A DNA stretch of 64,000 nucleotides from positions 1,148,500 to 1,212,499 of the forward strand of contig CP121690.1 in the NCBI GenBank assembly GCA_038396605.1, written 5' to 3'. Made by a program: the position numbers and the translations under genes. Source of the stretch: Eubacteriales bacterium mix99 (lineage in GTDB: Bacteria; Bacillota; Clostridia; Caldicoprobacterales; DTU083). Under the pieces are notes generated by a model. It saw only the letters and a list, made by a program, of their open reading frames with translations. It was not told the DNA's origin and searched no databases. Shown piece by piece: positions 1 to 8,850 of the stretch (position 1 is its first letter; the number at the start of each line of letters is the position of its first letter).

Positions 1-747
1 ATGCAGCACCTGAAGACGATGGACCTGGACGATTCGGTACTCCGGGAGGTTACCGCTTTCTGCAGTCAGGTCGGAAATGCCGGCATGGATCTTCGGAAAG
101 CGAGACAGTTCTTTTCGGATTTCTTTCACAGGAGCATTTTGACGGAAGAAAAGGCGGAGCAGCGTGTATGGGTTTTCATCGGTCCGACGGGGGTGGGGAA
201 AACCACGACAATCGCAAAACTCGCTGCCCGGGAGGTTTTAAAGGGGAGGAAGACCGGCCTCATTACCCTGGATACTTTTCGGATCGGTGCGGTAGGTCAG
301 CTCCGAACCTATGCTGATATTCTGCATATTCCACTGGAGGTGATTTCTTCCAGGCAGGATATGTCCGGCGCAGCGGACCGCCTTCAGAACTGTGACCGGA
401 TTTTGGTGGATTCGGCGGGAAGCAATTCCAGGAGGATGGATCAGTTGCTGGAGATCCAGGCTTGTCTGGATGAGATAAAAGAGAAGCAGACGATTCTGGC
501 GGTGAGTGCAACGACCCGAAGGAGCGACTTGAAAATGATACTGGAGAATTACGGAAACGTCGGCTATGATTCCATTATTTTGACCAAACTGGACGAAACG
601 CAGTGTTATGGAAGCATTCTGAACATTGGCTGCTACAGTGACAAGCCGATTCGTTATTTTACCGTGGGACAGGCCGTCCCGGAAGATATCCGGCAGGTGT
701 CCGGGGAGAATCTGCTGGATTATGTTCTGAAGGGGATGGAGGTGTAA
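1..747 (+). CDS. flhF: Flagellar biosynthesis GTPase FlhF (5' end outside window)
   Basis: SRP54/FtsY-type GTPase that helps place and assemble flagella at the membrane. The visible 248 residues hold the G domain: P-loop GPTGVGKTT at about residues 61-69, the DTFRIGAVGQL block at 91-101, a DSAG motif near 138 and TKLDE near 196. Known FlhF proteins are about 350-400 residues with an N-terminal basic region, so the ATG at base 1 is probably an internal codon and the gene begins upstream of the window. It is followed after one base by the flagellar sigma factor, as in the Bacillus and Clostridia fla/che operons. The motif set could in principle be FtsY or Ffh, but the downstream sigma factor and rod genes decide for FlhF. 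Confidence 0.92.
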   Translation: MQHLKTMDLDDSVLREVTAFCSQVGNAGMDLRKARQFFSDFFHRSILTEEKAEQRVWVFIGPTGVGKTTTIAKLAAREVLKGRKTGLITLDTFRIGAVGQLRTYADILHIPLEVISSRQDMSGAADRLQNCDRILVDSAGSNSRRMDQLLEIQACLDEIKEKQTILAVSATTRRSDLKMILENYGNVGYDSIILTKLDETQCYGSILNIGCYSDKPIRYFTVGQAVPEDIRQVSGENLLDYVLKGMEV

Positions 748-748
748 C

Positions 749-1471
749 ATGAGGAATGTGGTATATGAGCAGCAGCCGGATCTGGAAAAAACCATTCAGA
801 AGTATCTTCCGTTAATCTCAAAAATCGTGGACCAGATTAGTCTGTCGCATACACAGTATGAAAAAGAGGATATGATTCATACAGGGGTACTGGGCCTGAT
901 TGATGCCTTTCAGCGTTTTGACAGCCAAAAAGGGATTCCGTTCCAGCATTACGCAAAATGGCGGATCAAGGGAACGATTATCGATGAGATGAGGAAAAAC
1001 GGAAGAGTTTCCAGAGACAAGATGAAAAAAATCAAGCAATACTATCAGACACAGAATGATTTGCGGCAGCAGCTCATGCGGGAGCCGACGGATGAGGAAA
1101 TTTGCAGAGCCCTGTCCCTTTCCCGACAGGAGCTTTATGAAATAGAAGACAACATTCATTATCTCTCCCAGTACTCCCTGGAGGACATTCTGTTTTCCGG
1201 AGAAGGAGGGGAGTATGAACGGATCGAGGTTCTGGAGGATCAGAACACACAGACACCGGAAGAAAGGCTCCTGGAAAAGGAACGGAAGGAGAAACTGGTG
1301 GAAGCCATGGGCCAGCTGACGGAAAGGGAGCAGCTGATCCTGAATCTGTATTATAAAGAGGAAATGACTTTGAAGGAAATTGCAGAAGTTCTTGGAGTTT
1401 CCCTGTCCAGGGTCTCTCAGATTCATGGGAAAATCCTGCTGAAGCTGAGAAGTTATCTGAAGACGTTGTAA
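749..1471 (+). CDS. sigD: RNA polymerase sigma factor for flagellar operon (SigD/FliA)
   Basis: Sigma-28-type factor that directs RNA polymerase to late flagellar, motility and chemotaxis promoters. The 240 residues show region 2 (KEDMIHTGVLGLIDAFQRFD, about 31-50), a region 3 segment with the RVSRDKMKK stretch, and region 4 with a helix-turn-helix (LTEREQLILNLYY to LGVSLSRVSQIHGK, about 190-228). The length matches FliA/SigD. It starts one base after the flhF stop codon and is followed by a swrB-like gene and rod genes, the order found in Firmicutes. No FlgM anti-sigma factor is in this window. Confidence 0.95.
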   Translation: MRNVVYEQQPDLEKTIQKYLPLISKIVDQISLSHTQYEKEDMIHTGVLGLIDAFQRFDSQKGIPFQHYAKWRIKGTIIDEMRKNGRVSRDKMKKIKQYYQTQNDLRQQLMREPTDEEICRALSLSRQELYEIEDNIHYLSQYSLEDILFSGEGGEYERIEVLEDQNTQTPEERLLEKERKEKLVEAMGQLTEREQLILNLYYKEEMTLKEIAEVLGVSLSRVSQIHGKILLKLRSYLKTL

Positions 1472-1489
1472 GGCAAGGGAGGGTAAAAA

Positions 1490-2002
1490 TTGCTGTATTT
1501 ATTGCTGTCGGTCGGAGTCTTCCTGATTTTGTGCGGAGGGTATCTCATTTTGCGGGAGAAGCGAGCCAGAGGGAGGATCTTCCGGGAAGTGGTGAAGAGT
1601 CAGAGCCAGGAGAATGGGGACTGGATCCGGCTGCTGGCAGCAAGTCAGGAATTGAAGGTACAGATGGAAACCGTGGAGAAAAAGCTGGACGGAATCTCTG
1701 TCCGGCTGGGGCAGACAGGGCAGCAGGTAAAGTCTCAGGCGGAGGTTCCGTCAAGGTCGCAGACGGAGGTTCCGTCAAAGCCACAAACGGGGAACCGGTC
1801 CAGGTCTCAGGAAAGGTTTCCGGAGAAGCCATCCGGGAAAGGATTATCGGTTCATAGGGACTATCGGGAGGCAGCCTGCCGTGTTGCGGATATGAGGAAA
1901 CAAAACAAGTCTGTGGAGGATATGGCGTCCTCCCTGCATATGGAAAAGGGGGAGATCCTATTTATACAGGGACTGCTGGAACAGAAAAGAAAAGATTCGT
2001 GA
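1490..2002 (+). CDS. SwrB-like membrane-anchored flagellar operon protein
   Basis: Predicted 170-residue protein starting at TTG, behind a good ribosome site (GGGAGGG, 1479-1485). An N-terminal membrane segment (LYLLLSVGVFLILCGGYLIL) is followed by a charged, probably coiled linker. The C-terminal helical part (YREAACRVADMRKQNK to MEKGEILFIQGLLEQK) resembles the DUF6115/SwrB-type C-terminus. In Bacillus subtilis swrB directly follows sigD and helps activate the flagellar export apparatus; position and topology suggest the same role here, but sequence similarity was only judged by eye. The middle holds two copies of an 8-residue unit (QAEVPSRS, QTEVPSKP). The coding end overlaps the next gene by four bases (GTGA). 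Confidence 0.6.
   Translation: MLYLLLSVGVFLILCGGYLILREKRARGRIFREVVKSQSQENGDWIRLLAASQELKVQMETVEKKLDGISVRLGQTGQQVKSQAEVPSRSQTEVPSKPQTGNRSRSQERFPEKPSGKGLSVHRDYREAACRVADMRKQNKSVEDMASSLHMEKGEILFIQGLLEQKRKDS
1736..1783 (+). repeat. 24-bp tandem duplication inside the swrB-like gene
   Basis: Bases 1736-1759 and 1760-1783 are near-identical 24-mers sharing the core GGAGGTTCCGTCAA. They encode two tandem 8-residue units in the linker between the membrane anchor and the C-terminal helices. The length keeps the reading frame, so copy number could vary without breaking the gene. Confidence 0.8.
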
Positions 2003-2202
2003 ACGGGAAAGCTGTGGATGGAAGGATCCTTCTGGGCATCGGAATCGGAATGGTTCTCACCTGCTTTTTGCTTCGGCCTCTTCTCGGCAGGAAACCATCC
2101 GCAGCGGAGATAGAAGCCCGTGCACGGAGCATGGGCATGATCTATGAGGAGGAGGTCCGGGCGTTGCCGGAAGAAAACGGAGAGGGGAAGAAGAGCAAAT
2201 GA
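1999..2202 (+). CDS. Small single-pass membrane protein in flagellar operon
   Basis: A 67-residue predicted protein with one hydrophobic segment (ILLGIGIGMVLTCFLLRPLL, about 10-29) followed by a charged tail. It starts at GTG overlapping the previous stop codon and itself overlaps the next rod gene by four bases (ATGA), so it is translationally embedded in the operon. The tail holds the AEIEARARSMGMIYEEE stretch. I do not recognise a named family. Similar small membrane proteins sit at this position in other Clostridia operons, but the function is unknown. Confidence 0.6.
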   Translation: MNGKAVDGRILLGIGIGMVLTCFLLRPLLGRKPSAAEIEARARSMGMIYEEEVRALPEENGEGKKSK

Positions 2203-2951
2203 TACGTGGATTGTATACCAGCGCGATGGGTATGATTGTGCAGGAAAGGCGTCAGGCCAATGTTTCTCAGAATCTTTCAAACGTGGAGACCAATTCCTTC
2301 AAGCAGCAGCAGATTCTTGTGGCGGCCTCCCATCGGATGAATGTGCTGAATCGGGCCAGTCATCCGGGAAGGCATTTGACCGGCATCGGCAGCATGGAGA
2401 CGGGAGCATCCGTTGACGGTGCCTATACGGATGACCGGCAGGGGATTTTGCAGGAAACCAACAATTCTCTGGATTTTGCCATCGATGGAGACGGATTTTT
2501 TGCCGTTCGTTTGCCGGACGGACAGACTGCCTATACAAGGGACGGAAGTTTTCAGCTGGACGCCGATGGGCAGCTGATTACCGGGCAGGGCTATCCTGTT
2601 CTGGGCACGGATGGGCAGGGCATCCTGCCGGGCACGGAGGATATCACAGTGGATGCGCAGGGCGGGATCACGATGCCGGATGGACGGACTGCTTCCCTTG
2701 CTGTTGTTTCATTTGCCGATCCGCAGGGTCTGAACAGACTGGGGGATAATCTGTATACCGCCGGAGAGCAGGGCCTCCCGGGGGAGGCCTATGAGCTGAA
2801 GCAGGGTTTTCTGGAAGGATCCAATGTGGATTCCCTGGCGGAATTGGTTCGGATGATTGAAATCTCCCGGAATTTTGAATCCAACCAGAAAGTTGCCCAG
2901 GCAATGGATGAAACCCTGGGAAAAGCCGTCAATGAAATTGGGAAACTATAG
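2199..2951 (+). CDS. Flagellar basal-body rod/hook protein, FlgG family (FlhO-like)
   Basis: Predicted 250-residue structural protein of the flagellar rod, exported through the flagellar type III system. The N-terminus (MIRGLYTSAMGMIVQERRQA) and the QNLSNVETNSFKQQ block are the conserved rod-protein helix. The C-terminus has the matching signature GFLEGSNVDSLAELVRMI and a terminal amphipathic helix. Length fits FlgF/FlgG proteins (about 250-265). It is the first of two consecutive paralogues, like flhO-flhP in Bacillus subtilis, so FlhO-like is the safest name. A ribosome site (GGGGAAG) precedes the ATG. Confidence 0.85.
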   Translation: MIRGLYTSAMGMIVQERRQANVSQNLSNVETNSFKQQQILVAASHRMNVLNRASHPGRHLTGIGSMETGASVDGAYTDDRQGILQETNNSLDFAIDGDGFFAVRLPDGQTAYTRDGSFQLDADGQLITGQGYPVLGTDGQGILPGTEDITVDAQGGITMPDGRTASLAVVSFADPQGLNRLGDNLYTAGEQGLPGEAYELKQGFLEGSNVDSLAELVRMIEISRNFESNQKVAQAMDETLGKAVNEIGKL

Positions 2952-3022
2952 AAATGAATAGGAGGATGAAGACGAGGGATCTTTCGTTTCTGCAGGCAAA
3001 TTGAAAATGGGAGGCGGTTGGA

Positions 3023-3820
3023 ATGAACAGCAGGATATTGCAGACCGGACGGGCCGGCCTGGACAGCATTCAGAACAAAATGGATACCATTGCGCATAAT
3101 ATTGCCAATGCGCAGACCAATGGATATAAGACCATGGAGGTGCAGTTTGAAGACCTGGTGTATGACCGGCTGGGGAACAAAGGCACCCCCATAACACGGA
3201 AGGCCGCAGGAAAGCCGGTGCAGATCGGCACCGGAAGCCGGGTAAAGACCATACAGCACCGGTTTGACAACGGAATACCGCAGGAAACTTCCAGACCGTT
3301 TGATCTGGCGATCCAGGGGGAAGGCTTTTTTGGAGTGGAAGGGGAAAACGGAGAGACTCTCCTGACAAGGGATGGCGCCTTTTCCGTGGATGGCAGTGGA
3401 CAATTGGTGGATGGTTCCGGACGCCATGTGCGGATGGATCTCTTTACCCCGCTGACCCAATGGCCGGCGAAAGACGTCATTATAGATGAGAAAGGCTATA
3501 TGACATGCTCCGATCCGGTCACCGGGCAGTTTGCGGAGATTGGGAAAATCCATCTGTATCATGCAACGGATCCGGCCATGTTGATCGATCATGGGGACAA
3601 CACATTTTTCACTGAAAGACCGGAAGACATTTATGAAGCCGGGAACCGGCCGGGTACGGACGACAGCATAATCCGCCAGGGATTTCTGGAAGGGTCCACG
3701 GTGGACATGACCAAGGAACTGACGGATATGCTGATGACGCAGAGGGCTTATCAGATCAATACGAAGAGCATTCATGCGGCGGATGAACTGTGGGGAATGA
3801 CCAATCAGCTGAGAAGATAA
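3023..3820 (+). CDS. Flagellar basal-body rod protein, FlgG family (FlhP-like)
   Basis: Second rod/hook paralogue, 265 residues. It shows the N-terminal rod motif (GLDSIQNKMDTIAHNIANAQ with NGYK after it), a central region with AIQGEGFF and LTRDGAFSVDGSGQ as in FlgG/FlgE-type proteins, and a C-terminal block (GFLEGSTVDMTKELTDMLMT, then QRAYQINTKSI). The ATG has a strong GGGAGGCGG ribosome site. It lies 71 bases after the FlhO-like gene. The operon ends here with a hairpin. Whether it forms the distal rod (FlgG proper) or a specialised Firmicute rod protein cannot be told from sequence alone. Confidence 0.88.
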   Translation: MNSRILQTGRAGLDSIQNKMDTIAHNIANAQTNGYKTMEVQFEDLVYDRLGNKGTPITRKAAGKPVQIGTGSRVKTIQHRFDNGIPQETSRPFDLAIQGEGFFGVEGENGETLLTRDGAFSVDGSGQLVDGSGRHVRMDLFTPLTQWPAKDVIIDEKGYMTCSDPVTGQFAEIGKIHLYHATDPAMLIDHGDNTFFTERPEDIYEAGNRPGTDDSIIRQGFLEGSTVDMTKELTDMLMTQRAYQINTKSIHAADELWGMTNQLRR

Positions 3821-3833
3821 CAACGGACAGAAG

Positions 3834-3877
3834 CAAACGACACTCCGGGCTGAAGTGTCGTGGAATGTCGTTTGTTT
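3834..3877. terminator. Hairpin terminator between flagellar operon and convergent gene
   Basis: ACGACACT (3838 onward) pairs with AGTGTCGT across a 9-base loop, and an outer CAAACGAC/GTCGTTTG pairing gives an alternative stem, followed by TTTATT. It lies between two convergent genes and may stop transcription from both sides. Confidence 0.6.
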
Positions 3878-5315
3878 ATTGTTCCGGCGTCCTGGGATAC
3901 TGCGATTTGTCAAAGGAATAATAATGCTTCCCGCGCTTCCTCGTATATTTATCTACTTCCCTGTCTGTCATCATAAAGGTTTCCTTACCATCATTGTGGG
4001 GACTGGAGTCAAAATGGTACCAGCCATCCCCGCAGTTGATCATGCTCCAGTAATGTCTTGTCCTGCCGCCGGCTCGGGTAACATCCAGATTGCCAATGCC
4101 TGCCCTGGTCAGCAGTGCTTTGGAGACGGAGAAATAAGTGAAACAGTCGCCGTGCTTTTTGGTGATGCCACGATACGCTTCCGCCATCCAGTCCGATTTG
4201 TCCGAATCTCCGGTATAAAGGATGCTTCCATTGGTCCATTGATAAATGGCATATGCCTTGTCCTTTTGGCTCATACCCGGATTTGTAATTTCTTTGAGAA
4301 TTTTATCACACAGTTTATCTACCTGTTTTGGCGAAACAACAGCTTTCCGGACCTCTATGGTGATTTCCTTTGTTGCCTGGTTTCCCGCGGCATCCTCCGC
4401 GGAATACACCACCGGGTAAATCCCTTTCTGTCTCAGATTTACCTGACTGGTGTCCACATTGAGGGTTATGTCCTGGTCCCGGTTGTCCGTTATGGTAACC
4501 CCTTTTTTATAGGATACGGTATCTCCGATGTAAACCTGTTGGTTATATGCTCCGGAAATAACCGGCGGTTCGGTATCTTTTTTGATCTTTACCGGTACCG
4601 TAAGCTCGCTTTCATTTCCCGAAGTATCGGTCAGTACCAGGGCCACCTGCTGTTCCCCTTCCGTTGTAAAGTCGTATTCTTCCCTGAAACGGACGGTTAC
4701 CGCAGTGGCATCTGCAATATCCTTTACCAGGGTTTCCGCTTTCGGCTCATCCCCGATCCATATGGTTGCATCCTCCATCGTGTTTGCAGTCGGCGGAGTG
4801 GTGTCCACCACCTTAATGTCTGCATCCAGGACTCGTCCGTCTATTTTCAGTTTCACTGGGTAGGTCCCCGGTTTTGCAGGGTCCATGGCGGAAGTATCTG
4901 TAATCAGGGAGGCGTCATAATGGGTATCTCCCAGAAAGTCATCAATGGTCACATCCAGGGGGAACGGCCCTGCTTCCATGCTTACCGTGTTCCGGGCATC
5001 CAGCACGGTAAGCTTTGCCTTCCTTTCCACATATCTTTTGCTGCTGTCCCCTATGATCAGTATGATATCCTGCTCTCCCGGCTGGCTGGTGTCCGGAGTG
5101 TTCCGGAAAGATATGGCGTTGGAAACCGCATCGCTCTCCTCCGATATAAAATCCAGCGGTTTCACCGCATTGCCAGGAAGGACCCATTGGTCCACTGTGG
5201 TGATATCCGGATGTTCCAGATAAGAAAGCCCTCCCATAGGGAACGGGATTCCCAGGGCCATGATCAATAAAATGATGTACCTCAAACTATTCTTATGCCA
5301 TCCGTTTCCTTTCAT
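3876..5315 (-). CDS. Secreted transglutaminase-like protein with Ig-like repeats
   Basis: Predicted 479-residue exported protein. An N-terminal signal or anchor segment (SLRYIILLIMALGIPFPMGG) precedes several bacterial Ig-like (DUF5011-type) modules with motifs such as DTTPPTANTM, DTEPPVISGAYNQQVYIGD and YSAEDAAGNQATKEITI. The C-terminal about 130 residues are a transglutaminase-like cysteine peptidase fold: Cys in HGDCFTYF, His in GRTRHYWSM and Asp in WYHFDSSP form a plausible triad. The family includes surface peptidases and cross-linking enzymes; the substrate is unknown. A ribosome site (GGGGGAAAG) lies ahead of the ATG. It is transcribed against the flagellar operon and stands alone. Confidence 0.8.
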   Translation of the reverse strand: MKGNGWHKNSLRYIILLIMALGIPFPMGGLSYLEHPDITTVDQWVLPGNAVKPLDFISEESDAVSNAISFRNTPDTSQPGEQDIILIIGDSSKRYVERKAKLTVLDARNTVSMEAGPFPLDVTIDDFLGDTHYDASLITDTSAMDPAKPGTYPVKLKIDGRVLDADIKVVDTTPPTANTMEDATIWIGDEPKAETLVKDIADATAVTVRFREEYDFTTEGEQQVALVLTDTSGNESELTVPVKIKKDTEPPVISGAYNQQVYIGDTVSYKKGVTITDNRDQDITLNVDTSQVNLRQKGIYPVVYSAEDAAGNQATKEITIEVRKAVVSPKQVDKLCDKILKEITNPGMSQKDKAYAIYQWTNGSILYTGDSDKSDWMAEAYRGITKKHGDCFTYFSVSKALLTRAGIGNLDVTRAGGRTRHYWSMINCGDGWYHFDSSPHNDGKETFMMTDREVDKYTRKRGKHYYSFDKSQYPRTPEQ

Positions 5316-5388
5316 GCTTCCAAACTTTCCCCCTTGTATCTTTCCTCGCTCAGATGCCTTACAGATATGCTGTGATCAGTATAACCTT

Positions 5389-5417
5389 ACCTTAATAGAT
5401 TTTGGCCCAAATGTCAA
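5389..5417 (-). promoter_or_regulatory. Possible sigma-A promoter of the transglutaminase-like gene
   Basis: On the minus strand a perfect -35 TTGACA (5412-5417) stands 17 bases before a weak -10 TAAGGT (5389-5394), about 70 bases ahead of the start codon. The weak -10 keeps this tentative. Confidence 0.4.
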
Positions 5418-5538
5418 ACTATGGTGTACCAAAATATGGAAAAGTAATGGTATTTATCCGGGTGTATTAATATGAGAAAGGATGGGAAAAGTTTTTTTGG
5501 CGAATACCAGGGATGAGAAGGAAGAAGGAGGAGTTTTT

Positions 5539-5835
5539 GTGAAAGTGGATGAAAATACTATTCGATATCTTGCAGGACTGGCGAAACTGGAGTTTTCCGG
5601 GGAGGAAACAACCCGGCTTGCAGAGGAATTTCAGAAAATATTCGATCATTTTGAGAACATCAGCGGGGCATATTCAAAGATGATGGATGAAAAACCGGAG
5701 CCCGCCGGGGAGTCAGTCCTTCGCAAAGACGAAGTGAAACCCTTTGGCAGCCGGCAGGAGCTTTTCCGGAATGCCAAACCGATGCGGAATGGATTCCTTG
5801 TGGTACCGAAGGTTTTGGAACAGGAGAAAAAATGA
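5539..5835 (+). CDS. gatC: Asp-tRNA(Asn)/Glu-tRNA(Gln) amidotransferase subunit C
   Basis: Small stabilising subunit of the GatCAB amidotransferase, which converts Glu-tRNA(Gln) or Asp-tRNA(Asn) to the amidated forms. The protein shows the GatC pattern: YLAGLAKLEFSGEE near the N-terminus, FQKIFDHFENI, and the C-terminal LRKDEVKP. I chose the GTG at 5539 because AAGGAGGA lies seven bases ahead and gives the usual 98 residues. An ATG at 5482 would add 19 residues not typical of the family. The stop overlaps the gatA start by four bases. Confidence 0.93.
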   Translation: MKVDENTIRYLAGLAKLEFSGEETTRLAEEFQKIFDHFENISGAYSKMMDEKPEPAGESVLRKDEVKPFGSRQELFRNAKPMRNGFLVVPKVLEQEKK

Positions 5836-7346
5836 CAATCGATGAGATTCAAAAAGGATATCGTGACAAACGTTTTTCCGTACAGGAGATTGTCACAGAA
5901 TATCTGGAGCGGATCAGGGAACTGGACGGAACAATCGGCGCCTTTCTGACAGTCTGTGACGATTCAGCACTTCAAAAGGCAGCGGAACTGGACGAAAAGA
6001 GGAGCAGAGGGGAAAAGACCGGATCTTTGGCGGGCATCCCCGTTGCCGTCAAGGATAACATCTGTACCAGAGGAATCCGGACCACCTGTGCTTCCAGAGT
6101 GCTGGAGGACTTTATTCCCCCCTATGATGCAACGGCAGTAAAAAAGTTGAAGGAAGCGGGCGCCATCCTGATCGGGAAAGCTAATCTGGATGAATTTGCC
6201 ATGGGATCCTCCACGGAAACCTCCGCTTTTCAAACGACCCGGAACCCATGGGATATTACAAAAGTACCGGGGGGTTCCTCCGGGGGCTCGGCCGCTGCCG
6301 TGGCTGCCGGATTTACACCGCTGGCCATCGGCTCCGATACAGGTGGATCCATTCGTCAGCCGTCCGCCTTCTGTGGCGTGGTGGGGCTGAAGCCGACCTA
6401 TGGCAGTGTTTCCCGATATGGGCTGGTGGCTTTTGCGTCTTCCCTGGATCAGATCGGGCCCATTGCCGGCAATGTAAAGGACTGTGCCCTGGCGTTTCAG
6501 CTACTGCAGGGCCAGGATCCCAATGACTCCACCAGCATGCAGTCGGATGCGGCTGGAGCGCCTTCTTTCCCGTTCTGTCTGCCGGATCAGGGAATACGGG
6601 GCTGGAAGATTGGCCTGCCAAGGGAATGTTTCCGGCATGGGCTTCATCCGGAGATTGAGGAATCTGTCCGGGAGTGCGGCCGGCTTTTTGAAAAGCTGGG
6701 AGCCACGGTCCGGGAAATCTCCCTGCCGGTGTGGGATATGGGAATGAACGTCTATTATATCCTTTCCTCGGCGGAAGCAAGCTCGAATCTGGCACGGTAC
6801 GACGGGATCCGGTACGGCATCCGGGCAAAGGATTACAATAATCTGGAGGAGCTGATGGTCCGTACCCGGTCGGAGGGTTTTGGCTGGGAAACCAAGAGAA
6901 GGATCCTGCTGGGGACCTGTGTTTTGTCCTCCGGGTATGAGCAGGGCTACTATCAAAAGGCGATGCTTCTGCGGGATAAAATCCGGGCGGCCTTTCGGAA
7001 AGCCTTTCAGGAATATGATCTTCTTCTTTTGCCCACCACACCGACGCTTCCCTTTGATATCGGGAAACAGCACAGTGATCCGCTGGAAATGTACCTGGCA
7101 GATATCCATACCGTACCAATGAATATTGCGGGGGTCCCGGCTCTCTCTCTTCCCTGTGGATTCAGCCGATCCGGCCTGCCCATCGGGGTGCAGCTGGCCG
7201 CCAATCATTTTGAGGAAAACAAGCTGTTCTCAGCGGCAAGTCTTCTGGAAAGGGAGTTCGGACTCTCCGGCAGGAACAGGCCGCCGAATACATCGCTGGA
7301 AGGGAAAAATGGGGACAACTTAATGTGGGGAGGGAAACGGGATTGA
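5832..7346 (+). CDS. gatA: Asp-tRNA(Asn)/Glu-tRNA(Gln) amidotransferase subunit A
   Basis: Catalytic amidase subunit that frees ammonia from glutamine for the GatB transamidation site. The amidase-signature Ser-cisSer-Lys triad is visible: Lys74 in AVKDNI, cis-Ser149 in [10 protein letters not shown] and nucleophile Ser173 in [11 protein letters not shown]. The 24-residue gap between the two serines is as in characterised GatA proteins. The length of 504 residues is slightly over the usual 485. It sits between gatC and gatB with short overlaps, an operon arrangement common in Firmicutes that lack GlnRS. Confidence 0.97.
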   Translation: MTIDEIQKGYRDKRFSVQEIVTEYLERIRELDGTIGAFLTVCDDSALQKAAELDEKRSRGEKTGSLAGIPVAVKDNICTRGIRTTCASRVLEDFIPPYDATAVKKLKEAGAILIGKANLDEFAMGSSTETSAFQTTRNPWDITKVPGGSSGGSAAAVAAGFTPLAIGSDTGGSIRQPSAFCGVVGLKPTYGSVSRYGLVAFASSLDQIGPIAGNVKDCALAFQLLQGQDPNDSTSMQSDAAGAPSFPFCLPDQGIRGWKIGLPRECFRHGLHPEIEESVRECGRLFEKLGATVREISLPVWDMGMNVYYILSSAEASSNLARYDGIRYGIRAKDYNNLEELMVRTRSEGFGWETKRRILLGTCVLSSGYEQGYYQKAMLLRDKIRAAFRKAFQEYDLLLLPTTPTLPFDIGKQHSDPLEMYLADIHTVPMNIAGVPALSLPCGFSRSGLPIGVQLAANHFEENKLFSAASLLEREFGLSGRNRPPNTSLEGKNGDNLMWGGKRD

Positions 7347-8833
7347 AGCAAAAAGTGAAGGGATCTCAACCGGCCGATGGGAACCATTTGTTTGAAACAG
7401 TCATTGGTCTGGAAATCCATGCAGAGCTGAATACAAAGTCCAAAATCTTTTGCTCCTGCTCCACCCGGTTTGGCAACCGGCCCAATGAAAATACCTGCCC
7501 GGTCTGCATGGGACTGCCGGGCACCCTGCCGGTGCTGAATAAGGAGGCGGTGCGGCTGGCGGCCCGGGCAGGGACCGCCCTGCACTGTTCTGTTAATCGG
7601 GTCAGCCGATTCGACCGGAAGAATTACTTTTATCCGGATCTTCCAAAGGCTTATCAGATCACCCAGTATGACCTGCCGCTCTGTGAGTTCGGATATCTGG
7701 ATATCGAAACCGGGCAGGACAGACCGAACGGGACGCGCCGGACCCATCGGATCGGTATCTCCCGGATTCATCTGGAAGAGGATGCGGGCAAGCTGATTCA
7801 TCCGGAAGGCGAGACGGTGACCCTTCTGGACTATAACCGGGCGGGGGTGCCGCTGATTGAAATCGTAACCGAGCCGGATATGCGTTCTCCGGAAGAGGCG
7901 GTTGCCTTTCTGAAAGCGCTGAAATCCATCCTGGAATATACGGAAGTATCGGACTGCAGGATGGAGCAGGGATCCCTGCGCTGTGATGTCAATCTTTCCG
8001 TAAGGGAAATGGGGAAGACAGATTTCGGCACGAAGGTGGAGATCAAGAATTTGAACTCTTTTCGGGAGATTCAAAGGGCCCTTGCCGCAGAAGGGGAACG
8101 GCAGAAGAAACAATATTGCTCTGGGGGCCCGGACAGCATCCTTCCGGAAACCAGACGCTGGGATAACGGCAGGGGTCGGACCGTGACCATGCGTTCCAAG
8201 GAAGGGAATCAGGATTACCGATATTTCCCGGATCCGGATCTTCCCCCTGTTTTTCTTGACCGTTCCCTGCTGTGTCCGATGCGAAACGGGATTCCGGAAT
8301 TGCCGGAGCAGAAAAAGGAACGATTTTTGCGGGAGTATGGTCTGAACCCTTATGAGGCCGGACTCCTGACCGGTGAAAAAGCTCTGGCGGGTTACTATGA
8401 GGAAGTCGTTGGCTTTGGCGTTGACTCCAGGGAGGCAGCCCACTGGATCCTGTATGAGCTGCTGCGGATCCGCAAGGAGGCCGGAAACCGGGAAATCCCG
8501 GTGAAGAGCCGTTATCTGGCGGACCTGATTCAAAAGATCGGGGAGGGCCGGATCAGCCGGAATACCGGGAAGGATGTCCTTATGGAAATGGTTGTTACCC
8601 GGAAGGCGCCGGGAGAGATTATCCGGGAAAAGGGCCTTTCCCAAATCAGCGATCCGGCGGAGCTGCAAAAAATAATCCGGGGCGTGTTGTCCCGGAATAC
8701 GGATGCAGCGCAGGATTACAAAAAGGGCAGCGCAAAGGCCATCGGTTTTTTAATGGGACAGATCATGAAGGCGAGCCGGGGCAAGGCCAACCCCAATCTT
8801 GCCAGGGTTCTTCTGGAGGAGCTGCTGTCCTGA
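7343..8833 (+). CDS. gatB: Asp-tRNA(Asn)/Glu-tRNA(Gln) amidotransferase subunit B
   Basis: Kinase and transamidase subunit of GatCAB. Family motifs are ETVIGLEIHAEL near the start, the cysteines of KIFCSCST and ENTCPVCMGLPG, KNYFYPDLPKAYQITQYD, and the C-terminal YqeY-like tail (SAKAIGFLMGQIMKAS). I prefer the TTG at 7343, which overlaps the gatA stop (TTGA) behind GGGAGGG. A GTG at 7325 is the alternative and adds six residues. The gene ends just before a convergent transporter gene, with no clear terminator seen. Confidence 0.96.
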   Translation: MKQKVKGSQPADGNHLFETVIGLEIHAELNTKSKIFCSCSTRFGNRPNENTCPVCMGLPGTLPVLNKEAVRLAARAGTALHCSVNRVSRFDRKNYFYPDLPKAYQITQYDLPLCEFGYLDIETGQDRPNGTRRTHRIGISRIHLEEDAGKLIHPEGETVTLLDYNRAGVPLIEIVTEPDMRSPEEAVAFLKALKSILEYTEVSDCRMEQGSLRCDVNLSVREMGKTDFGTKVEIKNLNSFREIQRALAAEGERQKKQYCSGGPDSILPETRRWDNGRGRTVTMRSKEGNQDYRYFPDPDLPPVFLDRSLLCPMRNGIPELPEQKKERFLREYGLNPYEAGLLTGEKALAGYYEEVVGFGVDSREAAHWILYELLRIRKEAGNREIPVKSRYLADLIQKIGEGRISRNTGKDVLMEMVVTRKAPGEIIREKGLSQISDPAELQKIIRGVLSRNTDAAQDYKKGSAKAIGFLMGQIMKASRGKANPNLARVLLEELLS

Positions 8834-8850
8834 TTTCTGTCTTTCCGGAT

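Noticed and set aside
2789..3913. Minus-strand open frame of 374 codons across the FlhP-like gene
   Set aside because: Shadow of a rod protein gene with strong family motifs; also crosses the terminator.
3855..5270. Plus-strand open frame of 471 codons opposite the transglutaminase-like gene
   Set aside because: No ribosome site or family motifs; it mirrors the minus-strand gene, which has a signal segment, Ig-like repeats and a catalytic triad.
7205..8668. Minus-strand open frame of 487 codons
   Set aside because: Antisense to gatB, no motifs.
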